A stretch of DNA of 24,311 nt from Gammaproteobacteria bacterium (GCA_006227085.1 SBFY01000185.1:1-24311), one strand, 5' to 3'. Counted from the stretch's first letter, positions 1 through 8,249 are shown. Numbers and translations are program-made. Notes: generated by a model not told the origin, from the letters alone.

Positions 1-713
1 GTCGGGTGGAACTGGTTGAACTCGAGGTTGGCGACCCGGCAGCCGGCACGCCAGGCCATGGCAATGCCGTCGCCGGTGTTGCCATCGGGGTTGCTGGTGT
101 ACAGGTACACCTTGCTGGCGCCGCCGCTGGCCAGCACGGTGTGGCGGGCGAGGAAGGTGTCGATGCGGTCGGTTTGCCGGTCCAGCACATAGGCGCCTAC
201 GCACACCGGCACGCTGGCGCTCTTGTCGCGGATCAGGTCGACTGCAACGCGGTGTTCAAACAGGGTGATGTTGGGGTGGGCCATGGCCTTGCCGAGCAGG
301 GTGTCGGAAACGGCGCGGCCGGTGGCATCGGCGGCATGGATGATGCGGCGCTGGCTGTGGCCGCCTTCCTGCGTGAGGTGGAACTCCTCGCTGCCATCGT
401 TGCGGGTGAAACCAACACCCAGGGACACCAGCCATTCGATCGCTTCGCGGCTATGGGACACGACATGGCGCACGGTCGGTTCATGGCAGAGGCCGGCGCC
501 GGCTTCGAGGGTATCGGCGACATGGGCATCCACGCTGTCGTGGCTGTCGAGCACGGCGGCAATGCCGCCCTGGGCGTAATAGGTGGAGCCATCGGTGGCG
601 GCACCCTTGCAAATGACCGCAACGCTGGCATGGTCAGCCAGCTGTAGGGCAAGGGTGAGGCCGGCGGCACCGCTGCCGATCACCAGCACATCATGGGTAT
701 GGGATTTGGCCAC
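1..713 (-). CDS. nadB: L-aspartate oxidase, 5' part (runs off window)
   Basis: Cytoplasmic FAD enzyme that oxidises L-aspartate to iminoaspartate, the first step of de novo NAD synthesis, before NadA. About 237 residues are present and the frame is open to the left edge, so the C-terminal half is missing. Visible motifs are the FAD-binding Rossmann signature GSGAAGL at residues 13-19, YYAQGGIAAVLD, HAADATGRAV, ASGGASKVY, and TGDGIAMAWRAG followed by NLEFNQFHPT, all typical of the NadB/succinate dehydrogenase flavoprotein family. The chosen start is a GTG at 713, giving VAKSHTHDVLVIG. An in-frame TAG lies upstream and there is no ATG between. The gene is divergent from rpoE, as in E. coli and Pseudomonas. 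An AT-rich stretch at about 745-757 could hold its -10, but no good -35 is seen. Confidence 0.93.
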   Translation of the reverse strand, partial: MAKSHTHDVLVIGSGAAGLTLALQLADHASVAVICKGAATDGSTYYAQGGIAAVLDSHDSVDAHVADTLEAGAGLCHEPTVRHVVSHSREAIEWLVSLGVGFTRNDGSEEFHLTQEGGHSQRRIIHAADATGRAVSDTLLGKAMAHPNITLFEHRVAVDLIRDKSASVPVCVGAYVLDRQTDRIDTFLARHTVLASGGASKVYLYTSNPDGNTGDGIAMAWRAGCRVANLEFNQFHP

Positions 714-725
714 AGGGATTTCCGG

Positions 726-753
726 TTGCTGCCTGATGGACGGGTTCTATATT
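726..753 (+). promoter_or_regulatory. Candidate distal sigma-70 promoter for rpoE
   Basis: TTGCTG (726-731), a 16-base spacer, then TATATT (748-753). The -10 matches 5 of 6 consensus bases and the -35 only 3 of 6. Its place upstream of the sigma-E-type promoter resembles the multiple-promoter arrangement of rpoE in other Gammaproteobacteria. This is a pattern match only. Confidence 0.4.
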
Positions 754-774
754 ATTCCACGAGTTGCAGCAGGC

Positions 775-802
775 GGAACTTTTATATGCCCGTCCTGTCT
801 AT
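775..802 (+). promoter_or_regulatory. Sigma-E (RpoE/AlgU) type promoter driving rpoE-rseABC
   Basis: The -35 element GGAACTT (775-781) is a perfect match to the sigma-E consensus. It is followed by exactly 16 bases and then TCTAT (798-802), preceded by G, so GTCTAT against the usual GTCTAA. It lies about 50 bases before the preferred rpoE start, which implies positive autoregulation as known for rpoE/algU operons. Confidence 0.82.
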
Positions 803-852
803 GACTGCCACTAGAGGGCTTCTTTCCAAGCCCCATGACCGGGGAACACCCA

Positions 853-1428
853 GTGAGCGCAGACACCACTGACGAGCAGCTGCTCAAGCGGGCACAGCAG
901 GGCGATTCGCGCGCCTTTGACCTGCTGGTGCTGCGTTACCAGCACCGCATCATGGCGGTGGTGTCGCGTTTCATCAGCGATCGCGACGAAGTGCTGGACG
1001 TGACCCAGGACGCCTTCATCCGTGCCTGGCGGGCGATGCCCAAATTCCGCGGTGACAGCCAGTTCTATACCTGGATGTACCGGATTGCCGTCAATACCGC
1101 CAAGAACCACCTGGTGGCGAAAAAACGCCGTCCGCCCAGCGTCGATGTGGATGTCGATGATGCGGTGGGTTTTGACGATGCCGAAGGCCTGCGGGATATC
1201 GAAAACCCGGAAAACGCCCTCAGCGGCGAACAGATGGGCGAGGCCGTGCATGCCGCCATGATGGCGCTGCCGGAAGATTTGCGCACTGCGGTAACTTTGC
1301 GCGAATTCGATGGTCTGAGTTATGAGGAAATTGCCGAGGTCATGGAAAGCCCGGTCGGTACGGTTCGCTCAAGGATATTCCGGGCGCGTGAACACATCAG
1401 CAATGCCATTGCGCATTTGCTGGATTGA
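853..1428 (+). CDS. rpoE: ECF sigma factor RpoE (AlgU/sigma-E)
   Basis: Extracytoplasmic-function sigma factor that directs RNA polymerase to envelope-stress promoters. It is held inactive at the inner membrane by RseA. From the preferred GTG at 853 the protein is 191 residues, the same length as E. coli RpoE, and its N-terminus aligns without a gap. A GGGGA ribosome site (841-845) sits seven bases upstream. An in-frame ATG at 835 would add six residues but has no evident ribosome site. Region 2 spans about 20-90 (LRYQHRIMAVVSRF, VTQDAFIRAWRAMPKFRGDS, FYTWMYRIAVNTAKN). Region 4 spans about 135-185 (LPEDLRTAVTLREFDGLSYE, ESPVGTVRSRIFRARE). It is first in the rpoE-rseA-rseB-rseC operon, and the next gene's ribosome site begins right after its stop. 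Confidence 0.96.
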   Translation: MSADTTDEQLLKRAQQGDSRAFDLLVLRYQHRIMAVVSRFISDRDEVLDVTQDAFIRAWRAMPKFRGDSQFYTWMYRIAVNTAKNHLVAKKRRPPSVDVDVDDAVGFDDAEGLRDIENPENALSGEQMGEAVHAAMMALPEDLRTAVTLREFDGLSYEEIAEVMESPVGTVRSRIFRAREHISNAIAHLLD

Positions 1429-1442
1429 TGAGGAGCCACATG

Positions 1443-2069
1443 ATGACCACACACCAGCAAGCGACCCATGAAAGCCTGTCTGCCCTGCTGGACGGGGAAT
1501 GCAACGAGCTGGAGATGCGCCGGCTGCTGAAGCAGCTGGACGCCGACCCGGCCTTGCGTGACCAGTTCGACCAGCTATCGCGCAGTCGTGCCGCGCTGCA
1601 GGCCGATACTGCCGCTTGGGCAGGGTGTGATGTTTCCCTGCGGGTACGTGACTCCGTGGCCGCCGAACCGTTTTCAAGAGGCCTGGTGAACAAACTGTGG
1701 CAGCCGTTGGCGCAAACCGCTGTGGCAGCCAGTGTGGCGGTTGCGGTGGTGATCGGCGTGGCGTATGTGCCACTGTGGCAGGATGGCGCATCGCAAGGTG
1801 TGCCGGCCGATGGCGGTAATGCCGCCCATTACGCCGCTGTACCATCAGATGGGTCCATGGCAACGGGGGCTATGACCCGCAATGTCAGCACCGGCGCGGT
1901 CGCTGTACCGGTGGCACCGGCATCGGTCACGCATACAGCGCGTGCCGCAGTGGATGATCTTGATCGTTTCGAACCCTATGTACAGCGTCATGCTGAGTAC
2001 GCTTCCTACAACAGCAACAGTGGCCTGATGCCCTTTGCCCGTGTCGCGAGTTTCCAACGTGCGGAATAA
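1443..2069 (+). CDS. rseA: Anti-sigma-E factor RseA (MucA)
   Basis: Single-pass inner-membrane protein whose cytoplasmic N-terminal domain binds RpoE. Stepwise cleavage by DegS and RseP in the family releases the sigma factor. The protein is 208 residues, close to E. coli RseA (216) and Pseudomonas MucA (194). The N-terminal domain carries the family hallmark SLSALLDGECNELE (residues 11-24) and a run of basic and acidic helices to about 70. A hydrophobic segment at about 91-111 (QTAVAASVAVAVVIGVAYVP) is the membrane span. The remaining C-terminal part is a low-complexity Ala/Val/Thr-rich periplasmic region. Two ATGs stand in tandem at 1440 and 1443. I prefer 1443 because AGGAG (1431-1435) is then seven bases away. 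The end overlaps rseB. Confidence 0.93.
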   Translation: MTTHQQATHESLSALLDGECNELEMRRLLKQLDADPALRDQFDQLSRSRAALQADTAAWAGCDVSLRVRDSVAAEPFSRGLVNKLWQPLAQTAVAASVAVAVVIGVAYVPLWQDGASQGVPADGGNAAHYAAVPSDGSMATGAMTRNVSTGAVAVPVAPASVTHTARAAVDDLDRFEPYVQRHAEYASYNSNSGLMPFARVASFQRAE

Positions 2070-3045
2070 CGTTTTTATCGCCAGCCTGTTCACGCTCTGG
2101 ATGAGCGTGAGTGTGGCTGTGCCGGCGCAGGCCGATCACAGTGAAGCCCACCAATGGCTTGATCGCATGTCGCATGCCTTGCGCGAAACCGCTTATGACG
2201 GTGTGTTTGTGTATGAGCAGGGCGATCACATGCACAGCTTGCGCATCGTGCATGCAGTGAAAGACGGTGTGGAACATGAGCGGCTGGTGCATATGGATGG
2301 TGAGCCGCGTGAAATCATCCGCAAGGGTCATGAAATCACCTGTGTGCACCCAGGTGACGAAAAAGTGCGCCTGGATCATGCCGTGCCTGCCGGCGCGTTT
2401 GCCCAGCGCTTTTTTGGTGAATCGGTCAGCAACCTGAAAGCGTATGCCGCAGACATGGGCAAGCCGGTGCGTGTCGCCGGGCATGACGCCGTGACGGTGG
2501 TATTAACACCGCAGGATGAGTGGCGTTATGGCCATCGCCTGGCGCTGGAGCAATCCAGTGGTTTATTGCTGCGTTCCGAGTTGGTGGATGTGGCCGGGCA
2601 TGTGCTGGAGCGTTTCCAGTTCACCAGCCTGTCCTTGGGCGACGTTCCTGAGGCAGCCTTGCAGCCTTCCGCCAAGGGGCACGCAGTGCCACACCATATG
2701 CCGGCACCGGCAGCAGCGGATACCGTGCCTGCGCATTGGAAACTGGCGTGGGTGCCAGCGGAATTCACGATGGCGATGAGCGATGTCAGCCGCAATGCGG
2801 GCGATAAATCCGGCGTGCAAATGTATACCGATGGTTTGGTCGGGTTCTCCGTGTTTGTGGAAACTGCAAGCGCCGAACAGCCGGAAGTGGTGATGCAGCA
2901 CGGTGCCACGGTGGTGTATTCGCGCACCATGCCCTTGGGCGGCACCGGCTTGCATACAGTGACCGTGGTGGGCGAGATTCCTGTGCTGGCAGCGCGTAAA
3001 CTGGCTGCATCGGTACAGGCAGTGGAGACACCAAATGTTCAGTGA
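2059..3045 (+). CDS. rseB: Periplasmic sigma-E regulator RseB (MucB)
   Basis: Periplasmic protein that binds the periplasmic part of RseA and shields it from proteolysis until it senses mislocalised lipoprotein or LPS (family knowledge). From GTG 2059 it is 328 residues, against 318 in E. coli. The N-terminus has one Arg, a hydrophobic stretch and an AQA|D cleavage site, so it looks like a Sec signal peptide. The MucB/RseB N domain follows (HQWLDRMSHALRETAYDGVF, RLVHMDGEPREIIRKG), and a C-terminal domain covers about 230-320 (LAWVPAEFTMAM, YSRTMPLGG). No ATG lies near the start. TTG 2035 and GTG 2041 are in-frame alternatives, and I chose GTG 2059 because it gives a normal signal peptide. It overlaps rseA by 11 bases and rseC by 11 bases, suggesting translational coupling. 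Confidence 0.92.
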   Translation: MRNNVFIASLFTLWMSVSVAVPAQADHSEAHQWLDRMSHALRETAYDGVFVYEQGDHMHSLRIVHAVKDGVEHERLVHMDGEPREIIRKGHEITCVHPGDEKVRLDHAVPAGAFAQRFFGESVSNLKAYAADMGKPVRVAGHDAVTVVLTPQDEWRYGHRLALEQSSGLLLRSELVDVAGHVLERFQFTSLSLGDVPEAALQPSAKGHAVPHHMPAPAAADTVPAHWKLAWVPAEFTMAMSDVSRNAGDKSGVQMYTDGLVGFSVFVETASAEQPEVVMQHGATVVYSRTMPLGGTGLHTVTVVGEIPVLAARKLAASVQAVETPNVQ

Positions 3046-3523
3046 AGCCGGCAGGGTCGTGGCCGTTGAGCCCGACAGCCTCTGGGTCGAGGTCATCCAG
3101 ACCAGTGCCTGTGAGGCCTGCAAGGCGCAAAAGGGCTGTGGGCAATCGGCCTTGGCCAAGGTGTTTTCGGCACGCCGCCAGCATGTGAAAGCGTTGCTGG
3201 CCAATGGCGATTCGGCCGATCACTACCATGTCGATGACTGGGTCGAGATCCATGTGCCGGAAGACACCATCCTGCAAGGGGTGGCGCTGGTGTATGTGTT
3301 ACCGCTGCTGGCCATGATCGGCGGGGCTTTGCTGGGGCAGTCGCTGTTTGCGGCCAGCGAGGGGAAAATCATCCTCTCCAGCCTGGCAGGGCTGGCAGCC
3401 GGGGTGCTGTTCGTGCGTTGGGTGTCCCAGCACATGGCCAGCAAAACCACCTTGTACCCGACGGTCAAAGGGCTGGTCTCCAGCCGGCCAGCCGCGGTGT
3501 TGCCTGTGACGCCCGTGGACTGA
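3035..3523 (+). CDS. rseC: RseC/MucC family membrane protein
   Basis: Inner-membrane protein of 162 residues, fourth gene of the sigma-E operon. The N-terminal cytoplasmic part has a Cys cluster C26-x2-C29-x5-C35 (SACEACKAQKGCGQ), typical of the RseC family, which is also linked to SoxR reduction. Two hydrophobic helices follow, at about 88-110 (GVALVYVLPLLAMIGGALLG) and about 116-135 (IILSSLAGLAAGVLFVRWVS). The function in sigma-E control is minor or unclear in the family. Start ATG 3035 lies inside the rseB end. No mucD protease gene follows, so this is the E. coli-type four-gene operon rather than the Pseudomonas five-gene one. Confidence 0.9.
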   Translation: MFSEAGRVVAVEPDSLWVEVIQTSACEACKAQKGCGQSALAKVFSARRQHVKALLANGDSADHYHVDDWVEIHVPEDTILQGVALVYVLPLLAMIGGALLGQSLFAASEGKIILSSLAGLAAGVLFVRWVSQHMASKTTLYPTVKGLVSSRPAAVLPVTPVD

Positions 3524-3534
3524 TGGGGTAGAAT
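3506..3534 (+). promoter_or_regulatory. Candidate sigma-70 promoter for lepA-lepB
   Basis: GTGACG (3506-3511), 17 bases, then TAGAAT (3529-3534). The -35 keeps the TGAC core and the -10 matches 5 of 6 consensus bases. It overlaps the rseC stop and would give the lepA operon its own housekeeping transcription with a leader of about 65 bases. Confidence 0.55.
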
Positions 3535-3605
3535 GCCGCCCTTGTTCTGGAGATCCGGCTGCCGGGTTTCTGGCGATTCCCCAACCCAGTGACTGAGTGA
3601 CCGGC

Positions 3606-5402
3606 GTGCACGATCTTTCCCGTATCCGCAATTTTTCCATCATTGCCCATATCGACCATGGCAAATCCACGCTGGCGGACCGCTTCATCCAGATTTGCGG
3701 GGGCTTGAGCGAGCGCGAAATGGCCGCCCAAGTGCTTGATTCGATGGACATCGAACGCGAGCGCGGCATCACCATCAAGGCGCAAAGCGTGACCCTGCAT
3801 TACGTCGCCAAGGACGGGAACGACTACCAGCTGAATTTCATTGATACCCCCGGCCATGTCGACTTCACCTATGAGGTGTCGCGCTCCTTGTCGGCCTGTG
3901 AAGGTGCCTTGCTGGTGGTCGATGCAGCGCAGGGCGTGGAAGCGCAATCGGTGGCCAATTGCTACACCGCGATCGAACAGGGGCTGGAAGTGGTGCCAGT
4001 CCTGAACAAGATGGATTTGCCACAGGCCGAGCCGGATCGCGTCAAGCAGGAAATTGAAGACATCATCGGTATCGATGCGCAAACGGCTTGCCCGGTCAGC
4101 GCGAAAACCGGCCTCGGTGTTGAAGACCTGCTGGAAGACCTGATTGCCAAGATCCCGCCACCGGTGGGTGATCGTGAAGCGCCATTGCAGGCGTTGATCA
4201 TCGACTCCTGGTTTGATAACTACCTCGGGGTGGTGTCCTTGGTGCGGGTGACACAGGGCATCATGAAGCCGAAAGACAAGGTCATGACCGTGTCGAACGG
4301 CAAGGCACACCAGGTCGATTCCGTGGGCGTGTTCAACCCGAAGCGCCAGGAAATGCCACAACTCGCGGCGGGCGAAGTGGGTTTCATGATCGCCGGTATC
4401 AAGGACATCCATGGTGCGCCGGTCGGCGACACCCTGATCAGCGCACAGTATCCGGATACCAAACCCTTGCCCGGTTTCAAGAAAGTGAAACCGCAGGTGT
4501 ATGCCGGCATGTTCCCGATCAGTGCCGATGATTACGAAGCGTTTCGTGAAGCGCTCGATAAGCTGTCATTGAATGATGCCTCGCTGTATTTCGAGCCGGA
4601 AACGTCCGATGCACTGGGGTTTGGTTTTCGCTGCGGTTTCCTCGGTATGTTGCACATGGAAATCATCCAGGAGCGACTCGAGCGCGAATACGATCTCGAC
4701 CTGATTACCACTGCGCCGACCGTGGTGTATGAAGTGGTGACCAATAAAGGCGAGGTCTTGCGGGTGGATAATCCCTCAAAATTGCCCGAGCCCGGTGCGA
4801 TTGATGAAATGCGCGAGCCGATTGTGCAGGTCAATATCCTCGTGCCGCAGGAATACCTGGGCAGCGTGATTAACCTGTGCGTGGAAAAGCGTGGCGTGCA
4901 GAAGGATATGCAGTTCATGGGCCGGCAAGTGTCCCTGCGTTGGGAATTGCCAATGAACGAAGTGGTGCTGGATTTCTTTGATCGCCTGAAGTCGGTGAGT
5001 CGTGGTTATGCCTCACTGGATTACCAATTCATCCGTTTTGAGCCAGCCAACCTGGTGCGGCTGGATGTGCTGATTAACGGTGAGCGGGTCGATGCACTCG
5101 CTGTGATCGTGCATCGTGACCAGTCACAGTCACGCGGGCGTGTGCTGGTTGAGAAAATGAAAGAACTGATCCCGCGGCAGATGTTTGATGTGGCGATCCA
5201 GGCTGCGATCGGTTCGCACATTATCGCCCGCCAGACCGTGAAAGCCCTGCGCAAGAACGTGACGGCCAAATGTTATGGTGGTGATATCACGCGCAAGAAA
5301 AAGCTGCTGGAAAAGCAGAAAGAAGGCAAGAAGCGCATGAAGCAGGTGGGCAGTGTGGAAATCCCGCAGTCGGCTTTCCTCGCTGTATTGAAGGTTGATT
5401 GA
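3606..5402 (+). CDS. lepA: Elongation factor 4 (LepA), ribosome back-translocase GTPase
   Basis: Translational GTPase that acts on stalled or mispositioned ribosomes and has also been linked to initiation and 30S assembly. About 598 residues, normal for LepA. The G domain has G1 AHIDHGKST (14-22), G3 DTPGHVDF (80-87) and G4 NKMD (134-137). LepA-specific segments follow: DSWFDNYLGVVSLVRV, GEVGFMIAGIKDIHGAPVGD, the domain III/V region (EPIVQVNILVPQEYLGSVI), and the C-terminal domain ending in GGDITRKKKLLEKQKEGKKR. Start: GTG 3606 gives VHDLSRIRN, which lines up without a gap with Pseudomonas-type MSDLSHIRN. GTG 3597 is an in-frame alternative three codons upstream. Neither has a strong ribosome site. 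It is followed by lepB, as in E. coli. Confidence 0.97.
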   Translation: MHDLSRIRNFSIIAHIDHGKSTLADRFIQICGGLSEREMAAQVLDSMDIERERGITIKAQSVTLHYVAKDGNDYQLNFIDTPGHVDFTYEVSRSLSACEGALLVVDAAQGVEAQSVANCYTAIEQGLEVVPVLNKMDLPQAEPDRVKQEIEDIIGIDAQTACPVSAKTGLGVEDLLEDLIAKIPPPVGDREAPLQALIIDSWFDNYLGVVSLVRVTQGIMKPKDKVMTVSNGKAHQVDSVGVFNPKRQEMPQLAAGEVGFMIAGIKDIHGAPVGDTLISAQYPDTKPLPGFKKVKPQVYAGMFPISADDYEAFREALDKLSLNDASLYFEPETSDALGFGFRCGFLGMLHMEIIQERLEREYDLDLITTAPTVVYEVVTNKGEVLRVDNPSKLPEPGAIDEMREPIVQVNILVPQEYLGSVINLCVEKRGVQKDMQFMGRQVSLRWELPMNEVVLDFFDRLKSVSRGYASLDYQFIRFEPANLVRLDVLINGERVDALAVIVHRDQSQSRGRVLVEKMKELIPRQMFDVAIQAAIGSHIIARQTVKALRKNVTAKCYGGDITRKKKLLEKQKEGKKRMKQVGSVEIPQSAFLAVLKVD

Positions 5403-5403
5403 G

Positions 5404-6237
5404 ATGTTTGGCCTGAATATTGATTTCGCTTTGGTGCTGGTGCTGCTGTGTGCCGCCGGCATCGTGATCTGGTTGTTTGACCTTGTGTTCCTGGCCAAGG
5501 GTCGCCAGCAGCGTCATGCTGCCCTGAAGGCGCGCTATCCTGCTTACGCCACCGCCGGCAGTGATGATGAGAAGGCCTACCAGCAAGCGCTCCCTGATGT
5601 CTTGCGTGAGCCGGTGATTATTGAAACGGCCAAATCGTTCCTGCCAGTGCTGTTGATTGTGCTGGTGTTGCGTTCGTTCCTGGTGGAGCCGTTCCAGATC
5701 CCGTCTTCATCGATGGAACCCACACTCGAGATTGGCGACTATATCCTGGTGAACAAGTTCACCTACGGTGTCCGGTTGCCCGTGCTGGGCACCAAGGTCA
5801 TCGAAATGGGTGAGCCTGCCCGTGGTGATGTGATGGTGTTTTTCCCGCCCAATGACCATCGGTATTTCATCAAGCGGGTGATTGGTTTGCCGGGTGATAC
5901 GATCGAGTATCGCAACAAGGTGTTGTACATCAACGGCCGGCAGGCCACCCAGACCCTGCAGATGGCCTTGCGCACGGAAATCCTGGCCACCGAACAGCTG
6001 GGTGATGTCAGCCACACCATCCGCAAGTATCCGGCCCGGCTGGCGGACAATTTCGCCGTGACAGTGCCCGAGGGGCACTATTTCATGATGGGCGACAACC
6101 GCGATAACAGCTCGGACAGCCGGGTTTGGGGTTTTGTGCCCGAATCCAATATCGTGGGGCGGGCTTTTGCGGTCTGGATGCACTGGGAGCGACTGTTTTC
6201 CATCCCGAGTTTTGACAGGGTCGGGATGATTCGCTGA
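5404..6237 (+). CDS. lepB: Signal peptidase I
   Basis: Inner-membrane serine protease that removes signal peptides from Sec- and Tat-exported proteins. 277 residues. Two N-terminal membrane helices are seen at about 8-30 and about 78-95. The periplasmic catalytic domain carries box B FQIPSSSMEPTLEIGD with nucleophile Ser103, box D FIKRVIGLPGD with general base Lys157, and box E MGDNRDNSSDSRVWGFVP. It begins one base after the lepA stop, with AAGG (5391-5394) nine bases before the ATG, so the two are cotranscribed. No motif is missing. Confidence 0.97.
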   Translation: MFGLNIDFALVLVLLCAAGIVIWLFDLVFLAKGRQQRHAALKARYPAYATAGSDDEKAYQQALPDVLREPVIIETAKSFLPVLLIVLVLRSFLVEPFQIPSSSMEPTLEIGDYILVNKFTYGVRLPVLGTKVIEMGEPARGDVMVFFPPNDHRYFIKRVIGLPGDTIEYRNKVLYINGRQATQTLQMALRTEILATEQLGDVSHTIRKYPARLADNFAVTVPEGHYFMMGDNRDNSSDSRVWGFVPESNIVGRAFAVWMHWERLFSIPSFDRVGMIR

Positions 6238-6281
6238 TACTGGTGCGGGTTTTTTAACCAATCACACAAAGGGGAAAGAAG

Positions 6282-6659
6282 ATGCGCCATAGCCAACAAG
6301 GGATGAGCACATACACCATGGCAGTTTTTGTCCTGCTGATTGTCTTTGCTGGGTTGTTCGCTTTTCGCGTCGGGATGCCGATCCTCGATAACTGGACGGT
6401 CAAGGAAGTGCTGGAATCAATCGCCAAGGATCCCAATGCGAAAGATATGTCCAGTGATGAAATCCGTAACATCCTCGACAAGAAGTTCAATGTGAACCAG
6501 ATCAGCCACGTCAATGTGAAAGAGCACGTGAAGATCAAGAACGAGAATGGCAAGCGCTGGATCATTGTCAATTACGAAGCCCGCCAGCCTATGTTTGGTA
6601 ATATCGATGTGGTTGTCCGGTTTGAAGAGAACCGCGTTGCCATTGGCGGATCCAACTGA
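6282..6659 (+). CDS. DUF4845 family single-pass membrane protein
   Basis: Small protein of 125 residues with an N-terminal type IV pilin-like start (MRHSQQGMSTYTMAVF) and one hydrophobic helix at about 11-30. A predicted periplasmic or membrane-proximal alpha/beta domain follows (SSDEIRNILDKKFNVNQISH, WIIVNYEARQPMFGNIDVVV). I recognise the DUF4845 family from this composition and from its fixed place between lepB and rnc in many Gammaproteobacteria outside the enterics. Function is unknown. The ribosome site is strong (GGGGAAAGAAG directly before the ATG). Position suggests a link to secretion or membrane work, but that is only context. Confidence 0.8.
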   Translation: MRHSQQGMSTYTMAVFVLLIVFAGLFAFRVGMPILDNWTVKEVLESIAKDPNAKDMSSDEIRNILDKKFNVNQISHVNVKEHVKIKNENGKRWIIVNYEARQPMFGNIDVVVRFEENRVAIGGSN

Positions 6660-6665
6660 TCCCTG

Positions 6666-7349
6666 ATGACGCGTAAAGCACATCCGCTGGAAGCAAGGCT
6701 CGGCTATTCTTTCGGGAAACCGGCCTTGCTCAAGCAAGCCCTTACCCACCGCAGTGCCGGGCCGCTCCATAACGAGCGGCTCGAGTTTTTAGGGGATGCG
6801 GTTCTTGGCCTGGTGATTACCCAGCGTCTCTACCAACAGTTCCCCGATATCCCTGAAGGCGACCTGAGCCGGTTGCGTGCGCGATTGGTGCGCCGCGAAA
6901 CCCTGGCCGCTGTCGCGCGCAGCCTGGAGTTGGGCAACCTGATCAAGTTGGGCGCGGGTGAAAAAAACACGGGCGGTAGCCGGCGTGATTCGATCCTGGC
7001 CGATGCACTGGAAGCGGTGATTGGCGCCTTGTACCTGGATGGCGGGTTGGGTGTTGCTGAAACGCAAGTGCTGGCACTGTTGGGCGAGCGACTGGATCGC
7101 TGGGGTGACACGCCGCCGGATACCCGTGATGCCAAGAGCCGGCTGCAGGAGTTCCTGCAATCGCGGGGGCACGATTTGCCGGTGTATGAAGTGGTGGCCA
7201 CGAGTGGCAAGGCACATGCCCGCCAGTTCCGCGTGAGTTGCCAGGTGCAAGGACTGCCGGACGCCACTACCGGGGAAGGCAGCAGTCGCCGGGCCGCAGA
7301 GCAGTCGGCGGCAAGCCTGGCCCTCAAGGCCTTGGGGCAGCCCGCATGA
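6666..7349 (+). CDS. rnc: Ribonuclease III
   Basis: Double-strand-specific endoribonuclease that processes rRNA precursors and regulates mRNAs. 227 residues (E. coli 226). The catalytic domain has the signature NERLEFLGDAVL with Glu37, Glu40 and Asp44, and the second metal-ligand pair Asp113 and Glu116 in ILADALEAVIGALYLDGG. The C-terminal double-stranded RNA-binding domain spans about 155-225 (DAKSRLQEFLQSRG, PVYEVVATSGKAHARQF, GEGSSRRAAEQSAASLALKA). Start ATG 6666 lies six bases after the DUF4845 stop. The stop overlaps the era start as ATGA, indicating translational coupling. Confidence 0.97.
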   Translation: MTRKAHPLEARLGYSFGKPALLKQALTHRSAGPLHNERLEFLGDAVLGLVITQRLYQQFPDIPEGDLSRLRARLVRRETLAAVARSLELGNLIKLGAGEKNTGGSRRDSILADALEAVIGALYLDGGLGVAETQVLALLGERLDRWGDTPPDTRDAKSRLQEFLQSRGHDLPVYEVVATSGKAHARQFRVSCQVQGLPDATTGEGSSRRAAEQSAASLALKALGQPA

Positions 7350-8239
7350 GCCGTCGGTGTGGATGCGTGGCGATTGTGGGGCGGCCCAATGTCGGCAAAT
7401 CAACCCTGCTCAATTACCTGGTCGGGCAAAAACTCAGTATCACCTCGCGTAAGCCACAAACGACCCGTGACCGCGTCATTGGTATCCATACCGAAGGCGA
7501 TACCCAGATGGTGTTTGTCGATACACCGGGTATGCACAAGGCCGAGGGGCGTGCCATCAACCGTTACATGAACCGCGAAGCGATGGCAGCGCTGAACGGA
7601 GTGGATGTGGTGTTGATGGTGGTTGAAGCACCGAGGTGGACAGAAGCCGATGATGCTGTGTTATCGGTCATCAAGCATGCCGGATGTCCGGTCATCCTGG
7701 TGCTGAACAAAATTGACAAGATGGCAGATAAATCACAGTTGCTGCCATTTATTGCTTCTGTCCAGTCCCGGCATGAGTTCAGGGATATTGTGCCGGTATC
7801 CGCCTTGAAGGCTACCCAGTTGGATCGCTTGCTGGAATGCGTCACGCCGTTGTTGCCGGAAAGCGAGTTCTGGTACCCGGAAGACCAGGTCACCGATCGC
7901 AGTGAGCGATTCCTGGTGGCTGAAATCATTCGCGAGAAAATCATGCGCCAGTTGGGGGAAGAGATTCCTTACCGCATTGCAGTCGGCATTGACCGTTTCG
8001 TGCAGGAAGGTGCAGTGACCCATATTGATGCCACGATTTATGTGGAGCGCGCCGGCCAGAAAGCGATTGTGATTGGTGATAAAGGGCAGCGCCTCAAGCA
8101 GATCGGTGAGGATGCCCGTGCCGACATCGAGCGCATGCTGGATGGTCGGGTGATGCTGGGGTTGTGGGTCAAGGTGCGCAGCGGGTGGTCCGATGATGAA
8201 CGCATCCTGCGTTCGTTGGGCTACGACAACCGCGAGTGA
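7346..8239 (+). CDS. era: GTPase Era, 30S ribosome assembly factor
   Basis: Essential GTPase that binds the 3' end of 16S rRNA and monitors 30S maturation. 297 residues (E. coli 301). G1 GRPNVGKST (12-20), G3 DTPG (59-62) and G4 NKID (121-124) are intact. The C-terminal KH RNA-binding domain carries the GDKG loop (244-247) in IVIGDKGQRLKQIGEDARAD. The start is ATG 7346, overlapping the rnc stop as ATGA. Earlier in-frame codons reach far into rnc and are not needed to complete the domain. The next gene, recO, starts ten bases after the stop. Confidence 0.97.
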   Translation: MSRRCGCVAIVGRPNVGKSTLLNYLVGQKLSITSRKPQTTRDRVIGIHTEGDTQMVFVDTPGMHKAEGRAINRYMNREAMAALNGVDVVLMVVEAPRWTEADDAVLSVIKHAGCPVILVLNKIDKMADKSQLLPFIASVQSRHEFRDIVPVSALKATQLDRLLECVTPLLPESEFWYPEDQVTDRSERFLVAEIIREKIMRQLGEEIPYRIAVGIDRFVQEGAVTHIDATIYVERAGQKAIVIGDKGQRLKQIGEDARADIERMLDGRVMLGLWVKVRSGWSDDERILRSLGYDNRE

Positions 8240-8249
8240 GGGCTGGGGC

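Noticed and set aside
6..647. Plus-strand Gly/Ala/Val-rich open frame opposite nadB
   Set aside because: The minus strand reads NadB with all FAD-binding motifs. The plus-strand reading is low complexity with no recognisable domain.
3465..4412. Minus-strand open frame of 315 codons opposite lepA
   Set aside because: It lies over the LepA G domain and has no domain or ribosome site of its own.
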